A stretch of 64,000 nucleotides of DNA, taken from Antonospora locustae (Eukaryota; Microsporidia). Shown one piece after another: positions 8,960 through 17,840 of the stretch (positions are counted from its first letter, which is position 1; every line of letters starts with the position of its first letter). The stretch covers positions 87,252-151,251 of the forward strand of contig CM017456.1 of NCBI GenBank assembly GCA_007674295.1. Reading direction: 5' to 3'. Both the position numbers and the translations under genes were made by a program. The notes below the pieces were generated by a model. The model saw only the letters and a program-made list of their open reading frames with translations, had not been told where the DNA came from and searched no databases.

Positions 8960-9742
8960 ATGATGCAGCAAAAAATTATGGCAGGCTTATTAAAAGCAAT
9001 ATGGCTATGCAGTGTATACTTACAGCTAGCTGAAATGGCCGTAGGTGCTCACAATTACGACTATGGGAGCAGGCCAAATCCTGCGACTAGCAACTACTAC
9101 TACACACCCAGCTATTACACACAGCCCACTTTTTTAGGGAATATACAACCACAAGCCATGCCACTGCAAAAGCCCTTAGCGAACGAGAATCTTCCGCAAA
9201 AAACACTCGGACGCGCCCCTACTACCGTCCCCAAGATAAAAAGCACCACCATAAAAGTAAGTGAAAAGCGAGAATCGCCTCTAGACATATTAATTAAGGA
9301 CCATCCTGAAATTGGCAACAAGCTGAAGAAGATATTTGAGTATAATGGAATAATGCCCCCGTGGAACCCACTCAAGGACCTTTCAAGCCTTGAGCAGCAA
9401 CGTTTGCCTGATTCATGCATGCTTTATGTGAAGATGAAGGACATTCTAAAGGTGTTCGAAAGTCTCAAAGAGATGATAGCAGATGAGCTTTTGAAGGTGG
9501 AGACATATGTAAAGAGAGCAAAGGCATATCTCCGCGAGAAGCGGGAAAAACTCGAGCGCAACCTTGACAGAATGAAGCGATACATGAAAAAGATCAAGAA
9601 GTCGAAATCAGACTCTGTCAAAGCAGAGTATGCTCGAAAGTTTAGAGAAATTCAAGCTGACACAAGAAAAACAATGGAGGAGTATCAAAGTCTGAAGAAG
9701 TGGATGGTAAGTACGCTCAACAACTTCAAAACGTTGTTTTAG
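8960..9742 (+). CDS. Secreted Tyr-rich, coiled-coil protein
   Basis: This 260-residue protein starts with a probable signal peptide (AGLLKAIWLCSVYLQLAEMAVGA). A Tyr/Pro/Asn-rich stretch follows (YDYGSRPNP, SNYYYTPSYYTQP). The C-terminal half is a long, very basic coiled coil dense in Lys/Arg/Glu. Tyr-rich heads with Lys-rich tails occur in extracellular structural proteins, so a spore-wall or polar-tube role is possible, but no known family was recognised. I placed the start at the first of two adjacent ATGs (8960 and 8963); 8978 is also possible. Unusually for this window, no CCC lies near any of them, which may mean a different expression programme. Confidence 0.65.
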   Translation: MMQQKIMAGLLKAIWLCSVYLQLAEMAVGAHNYDYGSRPNPATSNYYYTPSYYTQPTFLGNIQPQAMPLQKPLANENLPQKTLGRAPTTVPKIKSTTIKVSEKRESPLDILIKDHPEIGNKLKKIFEYNGIMPPWNPLKDLSSLEQQRLPDSCMLYVKMKDILKVFESLKEMIADELLKVETYVKRAKAYLREKREKLERNLDRMKRYMKKIKKSKSDSVKAEYARKFREIQADTRKTMEEYQSLKKWMVSTLNNFKTLF

Positions 9743-10121
9743 ACGCAAATGCCTACTAACGAGTCTTGTAAAAGCGAGTACAAAGCATTTTATATATTAT
9801 ACACACCACCACGACAAAAATACACAGTTTTCCTGTAATTCAATGTTGACCTGAAAAATCTGCAGAGAAAGGATCTAATCATAAAACAGACATAGCAGTT
9901 GTGAAAATCGTGCCTGTTATGAGTATTTGACGAAACATCACTCTTCTCAGACAATATAGAGCCAAAAGAATCACAAAATACTAGACGTTCAGCTAAAAAC
10001 GTAAGCAAGTTATTACTTAAGGTGTTACCTCACATTTAGAGAAGGACCTTGTGTTGAAGAAGTCTTCTAAATAAAGCCTAAGTCGTGACTGTTTACACAG
10101 TAAACTAAGGTGTGTTTTTCT
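9743..10121. other. Convergent intergenic region
   Basis: This is the shared 3' flank of the Tyr-rich secreted gene and the DEAH helicase. It is A+T-rich with several short open frames in unrelated phases and no supported gene. Confidence 0.5.
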
Positions 10122-12500
10122 CTACATAAACTCACGTGCATCGATAGAGAAATCCTTGCTGTCCAGTGCCATACACCATCTCATGTATCCTTTTTTTGTC
10201 ATGATTAGGTCGTTGAACAGCACATATTCAGGTGCCCTACCATGTAAAACACTTGAAGGATGTATGTAGCATATCTTTCCCTCTGTAATTGTCATGTATG
10301 CATCTCCTCTCTTCCTTGCTACATTATGCTTGAAACCTTCTAAGAACGCCTGAAATACACCATCATGATTGCTCTGCAAGTCTTCATGCTCGTTGTGCCT
10401 CTGGATGTTTTCGTCATTCGAAAAACCGATGCAACTTCTCTTGTAAAAATCGCCATTCTCTGTGCCAGCGTCAATGAGAAACTCTGCACGTCTTCTGGAC
10501 TTCGCATTTGCGCAGCCTCCATTTGGCAAAAAATGCTCAATCAGCTGGCCTATTACCTTTTTGACGTGCTCCATATTCTTGATGTTCATTCCGTTTGCTT
10601 CAAGGAACTTGTGCGAGTATTGCTCATTTTTCCACCTTCTATAAATGTTCAGAAGCGTGTAATGGTCTCCCCGTGCATCTTCGTACTTTCTCATAACATT
10701 TATACCCATATCGGATTGAAACCCACTGAGATCTCCTTTTATAATGTTTGGCACAGACAACATGGAAATAATAGCTGCAGTATCTACGAGAACACCAAGC
10801 CGGCTTGCAACTAACAAGGTCTTGGCACACTGAACGTGTACTGGTAGCGTGCTCATTTTTTTTCCTTCCACTGTTAAAGCATTGTTTTTAAGTGCACCAA
10901 TGCTTTCCAGAAAACTCTGGGCTTCTTCAAGTCGATCTTCAGGCAGTGAGGTAACTAAGTTTGTATAGCGCACTCCTAGAGAAGTAAGAAGAAGCACAAC
11001 ATTACACAGATTAACTCTCAGCATTTCTGGATCAATGCATTCTTGAAATGCTTCAAACTCCTTTTTGGTGTAAATCCTATACACAGTTCCCTCTCTGACT
11101 CTGCCAACTCTTCCGGCTCTCTGTCTTGCCTGTGACCTCGATATTTTTGCCACAAAAAGCGTGTCTATCTGCATAAATGTCTTCTGCTTGAAATACCCGC
11201 TATCTATGACGTAGTCTACATCCAAGGTGATTGATGTTTCTGCTATGTTGGTCGCTAAGATGATCTTGGGCTTCGCTGAGGGTAAAAACACACGTGGTGA
11301 CTGCAAAGAGCTGTGAAGCGGTATGATCGTGTGAGACGAGGACAAAGACCTCTTCAGAGATCTGTATGCATAGCTTATTTCCTCCTGACCCGGCAAAAAC
11401 ACAAGAATGTCTCCTGTTTTGCATGATGTATATGCACAGACGCCGCTGTCTCTCGTGACATTTGCACTGCTGTTGCCAGCATCTACATCCTTGCTGCTTT
11501 CAACAGCAGTGTTTCCACTATGCATTCTATTTGCTACAATTTCTCTGTACTCTGCACCAGCACACAGCATTTCTGTTGTTTCGATGGTCTCCTTCAAATA
11601 GTCGTCTGCCTCACACCTGAGATAATACACTTCTACAGGAAACCTCTCCACTTCAATGCTTATCAGAGGACATTTGAAGAAATCGACAATGTCTTCGCTG
11701 AGTGTTGCACTCATTACGACCATTCTTCTCCTCATTGCTAGCAGCACATCAATATTAACTGTACGCTCGTGTGCTTCATCCACGACCAGCACGTCACTTC
11801 TGATCTTGTTTCGCAGCAAAATTCCATCAGTGACATAAATAAGCCGTGTCTTGTCACTAATATCCTCCTCAAATCGGACTTTGTACCCCGCCTTCTCTCC
11901 TAGTGTCCTTTTTACGTACTTTGCAATTGAAATTGCTGCTAGGCGCCTGGGCTGCGTGCATACGACTGTACGGAACTTCTCCAGCAAAAACTGCGGTATA
12001 AGCGTGGACTTTCCGCATCCTGTGTCACCTCGTATGCATATCACATCATGTGACTCCATGAGAGATAGAACAAGCTCCTTTATTTTGGTGATTGTTTCTC
12101 CTCTTGTGAGTTTAAAGGTGTATTCCTCTCGCTTTTGATCACGCCCTCTGTGAAAGTTTGCCTGCGCATATTTTGAACTAGACGTAAGTTTTACATTGTG
12201 CGTCTCTTTGGTATGTACCTGGACTTTCTTGTGAATGTCGGTGTCTATTGCACATATTCGCCTGTCGTGCTCTGAGTTCTCTTTGGACTCTGTGCAATGG
12301 CCATCAGATTTGACTTGCATGCACTTCTTATCTGCATAGCTTTCAACCGCAATACACAATTTCAAGTACATATCCTCACCTAAATAGCTCTTGAGCCTTT
12401 CAAGTTTATTGTCAATGTGCAGAGCCATTACATATTCTCTAAACATCTTTTCGGAAAGATTTAAAGCTTTTGAGAGCTCGGCTATTTTGTCTGCTGTCAT
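10122..12500 (-). CDS. DEAH-box RNA helicase (Prp2/16/22/43 group)
   Basis: This 792-residue protein has all the motifs of DEAH/RHA RNA helicases: GDTGCGKST (about residue 158), TQPRRLAA, DEAH (about 238), SAT (about 265), TNIAETSIT and QRAGRVGR (about 460). The winged-helix, ratchet and OB-fold C-terminal domains follow, ending with HPSSVLHGR and an FNDLIMTKKGYMR strand. Members of this group drive spliceosome remodelling or ribosome release. The short N-terminal region (SKALNLSEKMFREYV) recalls the helical start of Prp22/DHX8, but no S1 domain is present, so I do not assign one member. The ATG at 12500 has CCC two bases upstream and is preferred over one at 12563. Confidence 0.85.
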   Translation of the reverse strand: MTADKIAELSKALNLSEKMFREYVMALHIDNKLERLKSYLGEDMYLKLCIAVESYADKKCMQVKSDGHCTESKENSEHDRRICAIDTDIHKKVQVHTKETHNVKLTSSSKYAQANFHRGRDQKREEYTFKLTRGETITKIKELVLSLMESHDVICIRGDTGCGKSTLIPQFLLEKFRTVVCTQPRRLAAISIAKYVKRTLGEKAGYKVRFEEDISDKTRLIYVTDGILLRNKIRSDVLVVDEAHERTVNIDVLLAMRRRMVVMSATLSEDIVDFFKCPLISIEVERFPVEVYYLRCEADDYLKETIETTEMLCAGAEYREIVANRMHSGNTAVESSKDVDAGNSSANVTRDSGVCAYTSCKTGDILVFLPGQEEISYAYRSLKRSLSSSHTIIPLHSSLQSPRVFLPSAKPKIILATNIAETSITLDVDYVIDSGYFKQKTFMQIDTLFVAKISRSQARQRAGRVGRVREGTVYRIYTKKEFEAFQECIDPEMLRVNLCNVVLLLTSLGVRYTNLVTSLPEDRLEEAQSFLESIGALKNNALTVEGKKMSTLPVHVQCAKTLLVASRLGVLVDTAAIISMLSVPNIIKGDLSGFQSDMGINVMRKYEDARGDHYTLLNIYRRWKNEQYSHKFLEANGMNIKNMEHVKKVIGQLIEHFLPNGGCANAKSRRRAEFLIDAGTENGDFYKRSCIGFSNDENIQRHNEHEDLQSNHDGVFQAFLEGFKHNVARKRGDAYMTITEGKICYIHPSSVLHGRAPEYVLFNDLIMTKKGYMRWCMALDSKDFSIDAREFM

Positions 12501-12622
12501 GAGGGCACTGCCTGTAGTACAAAGAATCTCGGCTATCAGTCCTTTGCAGAAATACCAGGACATTGAGCATCTATGCTAACGTGATATTATAACGTGTGCA
12601 GCACATACTGAAATGTATACTT

Positions 12623-13792
12623 TTATTTTTCTGGTTGTACTATGTCTGTAAAACATAGCTTCTTAGGCACCTCCCAAGGAAACATCTCTCTTCCAAAATG
12701 TCCGTAGGATGCTGTTTTTCTAAATATGGGGTTTTTGAGACCTAGCTTGCGCGCAATCATGCTAGGCCTCATGTCAAAATTCTGATTGATGATTTCAACT
12801 ATTCTGTCGCTACTGATGACACTTGTGTTATATGTATCTACGTATATAGACAGTGGCCTTGAAATGCCAATTGCATACGATATTTGAATCAAAACACGCC
12901 TGCATATTCCAGAACTTACCAGAGATTTTGCTATCCACCTTGCCATGTACGCACCGCTTCTATCAACTTTTGACCAGTCCTTACCACTAAAGCATCCACC
13001 GCCATGGCATCCAAAACCACCGTAAGAATCAACTATTATTTTTCTTCCTGTCAAGCCTGCGTCTGCAGCAGGCCCCCCGTGCACAAAACTGCCGCTTGGC
13101 TGTATATAGTATATGGTGTCCCTCAATAGCGACTGTGGAACGACAGCCTTGACTACGTTTTCCATAACAAAAGATCGGAGTTCCTCTGTACCAACCTTAT
13201 CAGAGTGCTGAGTAGATATTACAATTGTGTGTACCCTCAGAGGTACTAGCCTTCCACTATCTTCGAGATATTCTATGGTCACCTGCGACTTGCAGTCTGG
13301 CCATATGAAGTCATTGGTTTTCCTTAATTCGGAAAGTCTTCTCACTAGATTGTGTGCAAGAACCAAACTCATGGGCATTTTCTCGATAGTTTCGTCAGTT
13401 GCATATCCAAACATCATTCCCTGGTCTCCGGCGCCAGTCTCCCCATAACCATTGTTCTCTATAGCACTTGCTATTTCATTGCTTTGCTCTTTTAAGCAAA
13501 CAGACACATTTACTGTCTTGTAGTCAAATCCCTTTCTGCAGCAATCATACCCAATATCCTTCAAGACGCATCTCACCAATTTTTGATAGTCGACAGTTGC
13601 TCTAGAAGATATCTCTCCGCACAAAAGCACCATTCCTGTGCTTACAACTGTTTCTACAGCAACACGGGCATTAGGATCCTGTCTAAGATGTTCGTCCAGA
13701 ATTGCATCACTGATCTGGTCACATATTTTGTCTGGATGTCCTTCTCCTACGCTTTCTGACGTGAACAAAAAAGTACGAGCACCGCAGTTCAT
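12623..13792 (-). CDS. SAM2: S-adenosylmethionine synthetase
   Basis: This 389-residue protein makes S-adenosylmethionine from ATP and methionine. It has the expected length. Family motifs are [18 protein letters not shown] near the start, [16 protein letters not shown] near residue 117, and the loop [22 protein letters not shown] near 265, which carries the metal- and phosphate-binding residues. It should be fully active. CCC lies two bases before the ATG at 13792. The stop codon is embedded in an AAATAAAAG string that could double as a poly(A) signal. Confidence 0.95.
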   Translation of the reverse strand: MNCGARTFLFTSESVGEGHPDKICDQISDAILDEHLRQDPNARVAVETVVSTGMVLLCGEISSRATVDYQKLVRCVLKDIGYDCCRKGFDYKTVNVSVCLKEQSNEIASAIENNGYGETGAGDQGMMFGYATDETIEKMPMSLVLAHNLVRRLSELRKTNDFIWPDCKSQVTIEYLEDSGRLVPLRVHTIVISTQHSDKVGTEELRSFVMENVVKAVVPQSLLRDTIYYIQPSGSFVHGGPAADAGLTGRKIIVDSYGGFGCHGGGCFSGKDWSKVDRSGAYMARWIAKSLVSSGICRRVLIQISYAIGISRPLSIYVDTYNTSVISSDRIVEIINQNFDMRPSMIARKLGLKNPIFRKTASYGHFGREMFPWEVPKKLCFTDIVQPEK

Positions 13793-13989
13793 CAAGGGTG
13801 CATAATTTAGACGGAAATGAGCTCACAGAAGCTTATATACACCAAACACCGAGCTTCTACTAGAATAAGCCAAACGTGACAGAGCCGAAAAACTGCCTCA
13901 TTTTTCTTGCTGTAAAGCTCAATGACTGTGCTTATGTCTCTTATTAACTAGCATTACGTGTGTGAATTCTGCTTGCTAACTTGTGACAC

Positions 13990-14523
13990 CTAGCTTTCAT
14001 AATATATGTCCAGCTTATATATAAACCCCCTGTCAAATGTTTTTCGCACAATTGGTGGGTCTGTGTTCATAAGGGCATTGAGAATATCAACACATCTATA
14101 CTTCGATACACCTGACTTCCTGAGAATGTCTTCGTAGAGAATGCCGCTTTTATTTGCAAATAGGAATCTTACTAGCTTATCTGCATTTGAACGATATAGA
14201 GCATTGTCAGGTATCACTTTGTGGACTTTTTCCAAAACATCCTGTATTTGCATGCTTTTACTTGTCATCACCTCTTTTTCCAGTAGCTGCTCGTGCACAT
14301 GGTGTATCTTTGATACTGAAAATTGCGTATTGGCCACGCCAGTTGAGTCAACGTTTTCATCATTTTGAAGAGCTTTATCTGACATCTCATCCATCGATAG
14401 CAGCAGTGCCTCAAGCTTAAAGTTGAAAATGTTTATCTGCTCGTTAAGCACAAGCACTCTCTCAATCTTCGTCTTTATATCCCTAATTGCAAGGTGAAGT
14501 CTCTCAATTTTCTCCTCATACAT
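13990..14523 (-). CDS. Small coiled-coil/winged-helix protein, function unknown
   Basis: This 177-residue protein has an N-terminal coiled coil (about residues 1-45) and a polar linker. The C-terminal 70-residue domain has the hydrophobic pattern of a winged helix (DKLVRFLFANKSGILYEDILRKSG, then DILNALMNTDPPIVRKTF). Such a layout is seen in kinetochore, septin-associated and RNA polymerase accessory subunits, but I could not place it. CCC touches the ATG at 14523; an in-frame ATG at 14580 lacks the motif. It is divergent from the Dph3 gene with about 150 bp between starts. Confidence 0.6.
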   Translation of the reverse strand: MYEEKIERLHLAIRDIKTKIERVLVLNEQINIFNFKLEALLLSMDEMSDKALQNDENVDSTGVANTQFSVSKIHHVHEQLLEKEVMTSKSMQIQDVLEKVHKVIPDNALYRSNADKLVRFLFANKSGILYEDILRKSGVSKYRCVDILNALMNTDPPIVRKTFDRGFIYKLDIYYES

Positions 14524-14671
14524 GGGCAGGGATTCTATTCCAGCAAATAATGCAGTTTTGAAGCTCTCAGAAAGACTCATTTTCCATGAACCTGCCGTTA
14601 TGTCTTTCTATGCCCTATAAAGCCTCTTGCTGCTTGCTTCGGAGTAAACAACAAGCATGCACCCCTAGTCT

Positions 14672-14983
14672 ATGGACAGAAGAAGCGACATTGAGCTAAA
14701 ACTCCTTGAGGAACGAATATATCGCGATGAAAGGTACAACATCATAAAGTATTACGACGAGGTGGATATAAAGGACTTTGAGTACGACGCAGCAAATCGT
14801 GTATTTACTTTTCCGTGCCCTTGCGGTGACCAATTCGAAATATCTCTTGAAGAGCTACTAAATGGAGAAGAAATAGCAATGTGTCCCAGCTGTCCTTTGA
14901 TTGTGAAGGTTGTTTATGAGGACGAAGACATAAACAGAGTCAAGGAAGTCATAGAATCGAGCGCAAGGTCGTTATATTCATAA
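14672..14983 (+). CDS. DPH3: Diphthamide biosynthesis protein Dph3/Kti11
   Basis: This 103-residue protein contains the CSL zinc-finger domain: [13 protein letters not shown], then [16 protein letters not shown] and [14 protein letters not shown]. The four Cys (CPC...CPSC) bind one metal ion. In yeast Dph3 is an electron donor for diphthamide formation on elongation factor 2 and also supports Elongator-dependent tRNA modification. It carries about 28 extra charged residues before the usual start, which is odd because other family members begin close to the YYDEV motif. CCCC lies six bases upstream of the ATG. Confidence 0.92.
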   Translation: MDRRSDIELKLLEERIYRDERYNIIKYYDEVDIKDFEYDAANRVFTFPCPCGDQFEISLEELLNGEEIAMCPSCPLIVKVVYEDEDINRVKEVIESSARSLYS

Positions 14984-15173
14984 CAAACTTTTGTGTTTGT
15001 ATCTAATTGCAGCTGCCGACAACGCCTCAGGCTCTGCAAATGCAAAGACAATGCGGGGCATTTGGCCCCTTTTGTGGTTGAGCTTTGTGGTAAATTTACT
15101 TTATTCTGTGTGTGTCAGCGATTGCAAAAGTAGTATAAAAAAATCAGAGAGCAGGGTTACGCAACGCTATATC

Positions 15174-15974
15174 ATGGAGAAAGAACAGTATTTCTACCTG
15201 TCACTTCACTACGATAGTCTGAAAGACACTGAGAAGTCGCTTGAGTATTACATAAAGGGCTTTGAGACGATGATGAGCAGCCACGAAGCCATCACAAAGC
15301 AGGTTTGTCTGAACTTGGAAATTCTTCTGATGAAAAGAGTTAAAAGGCTGCAGGAAACTTTGGAAAATCTAGGAAAGATGAGGTCAAACGCACTTAATCC
15401 CACCGAAATACGCTTTCTAGAGGATCACGAGGAAGGTATTCAGAGTGATATTCTCTTGACGTTCAATCGCGCCATATCCATATTTCAGATAATCAAAGAC
15501 AGTGTTGGTGTATCCGACCACAAGCTTCTGGCATACGTAATGAAGACAAAGGCAGACTTTCTTAGAAGAAAGGCCATCTTCTACGAGGACTCCGGGGACA
15601 CACATACAAAGGCTGAGGCAACTGCTCTTTATGAATATGCTCTGGTGCTCTTGATAAGCACGCCAGTACAATGCCCATACAAACTAGATGTCATGCTGAA
15701 CTATGCAAAACATGCACTTGAATGTTATGGCGACGAATCCAAAATAAAAAGCCTACGAGAAATATTCTACGGGGCTCGCAGATTTTTCATGCATGATCAA
15801 GGTGAGGATACAAGATACTACCTCTACATGCTGAAGTACATAGGACTTTACCTAGATAACAAGCAAAACATTCGCAACTTGACATTCGATAGATGGATAC
15901 TTGAAGAAGACGATCCAAACGCAGCCAACATCATTGTACATGAAGACTTGTACACTCTGTATGTTAATACGTAG
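15174..15974 (+). CDS. Divergent 14-3-3-like protein, possibly with signal peptide
   Basis: From 15174 the 266 residues follow the all-helical 14-3-3 layout. The start (MEKEQYFYLSLHYDSLKD) resembles the usual 14-3-3 beginning. Later pieces, MKTKADFLRRKA and ATALYEYALVLL then a KLDVMLNYAKHALE helix, match the YLKMKGDYYRY and LGLALNFSVFYYE helices. Several phosphopeptide-binding residues look changed. The frame is open upstream to 14991 and includes an ATG at 15051 followed by WPLLWLSFVVNLLYSVCVS, a good signal-peptide pattern, which would give a 307-residue secreted form. No CCC precedes either ATG; a GGG lies 18 bases before 15174. Which start is used is undecided. Confidence 0.6.
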   Translation: MEKEQYFYLSLHYDSLKDTEKSLEYYIKGFETMMSSHEAITKQVCLNLEILLMKRVKRLQETLENLGKMRSNALNPTEIRFLEDHEEGIQSDILLTFNRAISIFQIIKDSVGVSDHKLLAYVMKTKADFLRRKAIFYEDSGDTHTKAEATALYEYALVLLISTPVQCPYKLDVMLNYAKHALECYGDESKIKSLREIFYGARRFFMHDQGEDTRYYLYMLKYIGLYLDNKQNIRNLTFDRWILEEDDPNAANIIVHEDLYTLYVNT

Positions 15975-16755
15975 AAGTAGCTTCTATATCCATATCTGCT
16001 TTTGCATCTTGCTGCCATAGTCAATTTAGAATGTTTTGTCTTGTTAAACCCCGTATTTTGCATTGCCCTCCTTTTGCTGAGACATTGCAATCCTGGCTGC
16101 AGATAGCAACATGCATTCCACTTTTGAATGCTTTCTGAGAATTCTTGTATTTCGTAATACTTTCTCTATGCATTGCTTGTCTTTGACGAGAAAATTTATT
16201 ACACTGTGGTGATTACTTATACTTCTTTCATTTCACAGAACTATACTTCTATGTTCATCACAACATTCACAAGCAGGTCAAATGTTTGACATAGCTATCG
16301 TATGCACATGTGCAAAATTCCTTTTATGCAAGTGCTCTTGCATACAGCAATTCAATGTCATCTGTACTGTGTATTTACTTTTTATTATGTGCTATCCTTG
16401 GTATTCCATATTTTCACGATCTCTGCATCTTTCATGTATATCTCTTTTTCCCACCTTTTTCAGATTGCATTTCGTCGTCTCATGTATTTACATTGTAATT
16501 CTAGAATGCCAACATGGTATGTGCACATCAGCTCCGTCCTACAATTTTCTATTTTTTTCAGGTCATATTGACAATGACAACAAGTAGTTACATGTGTTGG
16601 CATGGAGGTTGTAGTGTGTATTTGTTTAGGATTTAGAAATCACATTGTCATTGACCCAGCATAGTATATGCTTTTGTTTTGCAAATGGAGTAAAATTAAT
16701 AAGTTCAAGAAGGGAAGCTGTGTTCGAAGACAAACAAGCTACATGCAACGCCCTT
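15975..16755. other. 780-bp intergenic region
   Basis: This T-rich stretch contains short hydrophobic open frames (the longest about 100 codons from 16282), none with the start motif or recognisable similarity. The last 65 bp hold the shared family promoter block at about 16692-16708. I see no RNA gene. Confidence 0.5.
16692..16708 (+). promoter_or_regulatory. Shared promoter block of the mosaic secreted family (copy 2)
   Basis: AAAATTAATAAGTTCAA lies 64 bp before the ATG of member 2. The same string lies 67 bp before member 3, and a close variant lies 68 bp before member 1. Sequence between the block and the ATG differs from the other two members. Confidence 0.55.
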
Positions 16756-17184
16756 ATGAAAAAAAGGATTTGTATAGTTATTTTGTTATTTTCACATATC
16801 AGTTGCCAGGGAAATGAAAACGTAGGCAATGGTTTAAGCACTAACAAAGGCATCAGCAATAATGGCAGCTTTCCATTAACAAATAACAACGTATCCGCGA
16901 ATAACAACGCATACTTGAGTAATAACACATCTTCTGGCGAACAGTCCAACGCAGGCAGTGTTCCTTCTTCCGGCGAACAGTCCAACGCAGGCAGTAGTCC
17001 ATCTTCTGGCGAACAATCTACTGGAGACGACCAAACCTCATCAAACAATAGTACAGGTGATAGCAGCAATCCAGAAAATGGCAGCGAAGAGCCACCCTCA
17101 GAAACACCCGAAAACGGTGTGAGTGCGATGGCATTTAGTGGACTGCTGCTGTTTGTCTCGAGCATGCTCTTTTCGCTTCAATAA
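16756..17184 (+). CDS. Small secreted or surface protein, mosaic family member 2
   Basis: This 142-residue protein has a signal peptide (CIVILLFSHISC) and a long Asn/Ser/Gly-rich middle. Near residues 60-90 it holds three tandem copies of a unit close to SSGEQSNAGS. The tail, from NGVSAMAFSG to the end, is identical to member 1. Asn-X-Ser/Thr sites suggest possible glycosylation, although microsporidia have reduced N-glycosylation. The tail may be a GPI signal or anchor. The start at 16756 is set by CCC two bases upstream. The stop codon overlaps AATAAA. The function is unknown. Confidence 0.8.
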   Translation: MKKRICIVILLFSHISCQGNENVGNGLSTNKGISNNGSFPLTNNNVSANNNAYLSNNTSSGEQSNAGSVPSSGEQSNAGSSPSSGEQSTGDDQTSSNNSTGDSSNPENGSEEPPSETPENGVSAMAFSGLLLFVSSMLFSLQ

Positions 17185-17306
17185 AGATGCGTTGGTTTGT
17201 GATGTCTTTGTGCTGAGATATTGTTTAACACCTGAAAAGAATGTTAGGTCTTGCGGCCTGCCAAGACATTTTGTGCCACCACACAAGCTCCGATGACAAG
17301 TGAGCT
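17112..17306 (+). repeat. 195-bp perfect inverted repeat, copy 2
   Basis: This segment is identical to the reverse complement of 2934-3128. It includes the last 24 codons and stop of family member 2 and 122 bp of downstream sequence. Because even the non-coding flank has no mismatch, the event was recent or the copies are kept alike by conversion. Confidence 0.93.
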
Positions 17307-17390
17307 TGTGAGAAGTATTCTCGATACAATGTCTAACAGAATGAATCATGGTTACCATGAGCCATGTGCTTCCGTTTTTATAAAAGAGCA

Positions 17391-17440
17391 AAATTAATAA
17401 GTTCAAAAAGAAAGGTTTGATTTTCAAAGGTATAAATAGT
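17391..17440 (+). promoter_or_regulatory. Shared promoter of the mosaic secreted family (copy 3)
   Basis: AAATTAATAAGTTCAA begins at 17391. TTTGATTTTCAAAGG and TATAAATAG (about 17431) follow. Order and spacing to the ATG at 17458 match those upstream of member 1 on the other strand. Confidence 0.6.
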
Positions 17441-17457
17441 TGCGCATAATGCCCTCA

Positions 17458-17736
17458 ATGAAGAGGGGGTTTTGGGTAATGCTGATTGCACTTCTTGTCA
17501 AAGTTGGCTGCCAGTACAACGAAAAGTTAAGTAGTGATGGTTCAAACCCTGACAAAGGATGTGAAAGAGGTCAATTCTCTAATACAAACAGCAGGCTGCT
17601 CATAGATAGAATACCACTCAACAAAGGGGATGTTGCAGTTGATAGCAAGAACAAAAAACTACATAGTAAGCGAAAAAACGAAGAAGATTTTACAAAATCA
17701 TTTTTGTTTATATCAACCATGTTCTATTCACTTTAG
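17458..17736 (+). CDS. Small secreted protein, mosaic family member 3
   Basis: This 92-residue protein opens with almost the same signal peptide as member 1 (MKRGFWVMLIALLVKV versus MKREFWAVLLIALLVKV) and shares the next NEK...GSNPDK stretch. Its remaining two thirds are unrelated: basic and polar, ending in a short hydrophobic SFLFISTMFYSL. The tail resembles that of members 1 and 2 only in character, so it may be a decayed version. CCC lies four bases before the ATG. It follows member 2 in the same orientation after 273 bp. Confidence 0.7.
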   Translation: MKRGFWVMLIALLVKVGCQYNEKLSSDGSNPDKGCERGQFSNTNSRLLIDRIPLNKGDVAVDSKNKKLHSKRKNEEDFTKSFLFISTMFYSL

Positions 17737-17840
17737 GAAACAATAGAGAATATTATTTCTATGGCGGAAAGAGATGCAAAATAGCGGCATGGAGATGAGT
17801 TGGTTAATAAACAGCAGAAGATGGCTCTGCTCTCTATCAC

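Noticed and set aside
14991..15050. Intron 3' splice site (CTAAT then TGCAG) before the 14-3-3 gene
   Set aside because: The string looks like a branch point and acceptor, but I found no matching GT donor within a short distance.
16282..16587. 101-codon hydrophobic ORF in the 16-kb gap
   Set aside because: T-rich DNA readily gives hydrophobic chance frames. No CCC or signal-peptide cleavage pattern was found.
2934..17306. Transposon explanation for the inverted repeats
   Set aside because: There are no transposase genes between or beside the arms and no target-site duplications, and the repeat consists of gene 3' ends, which fits gene conversion better.
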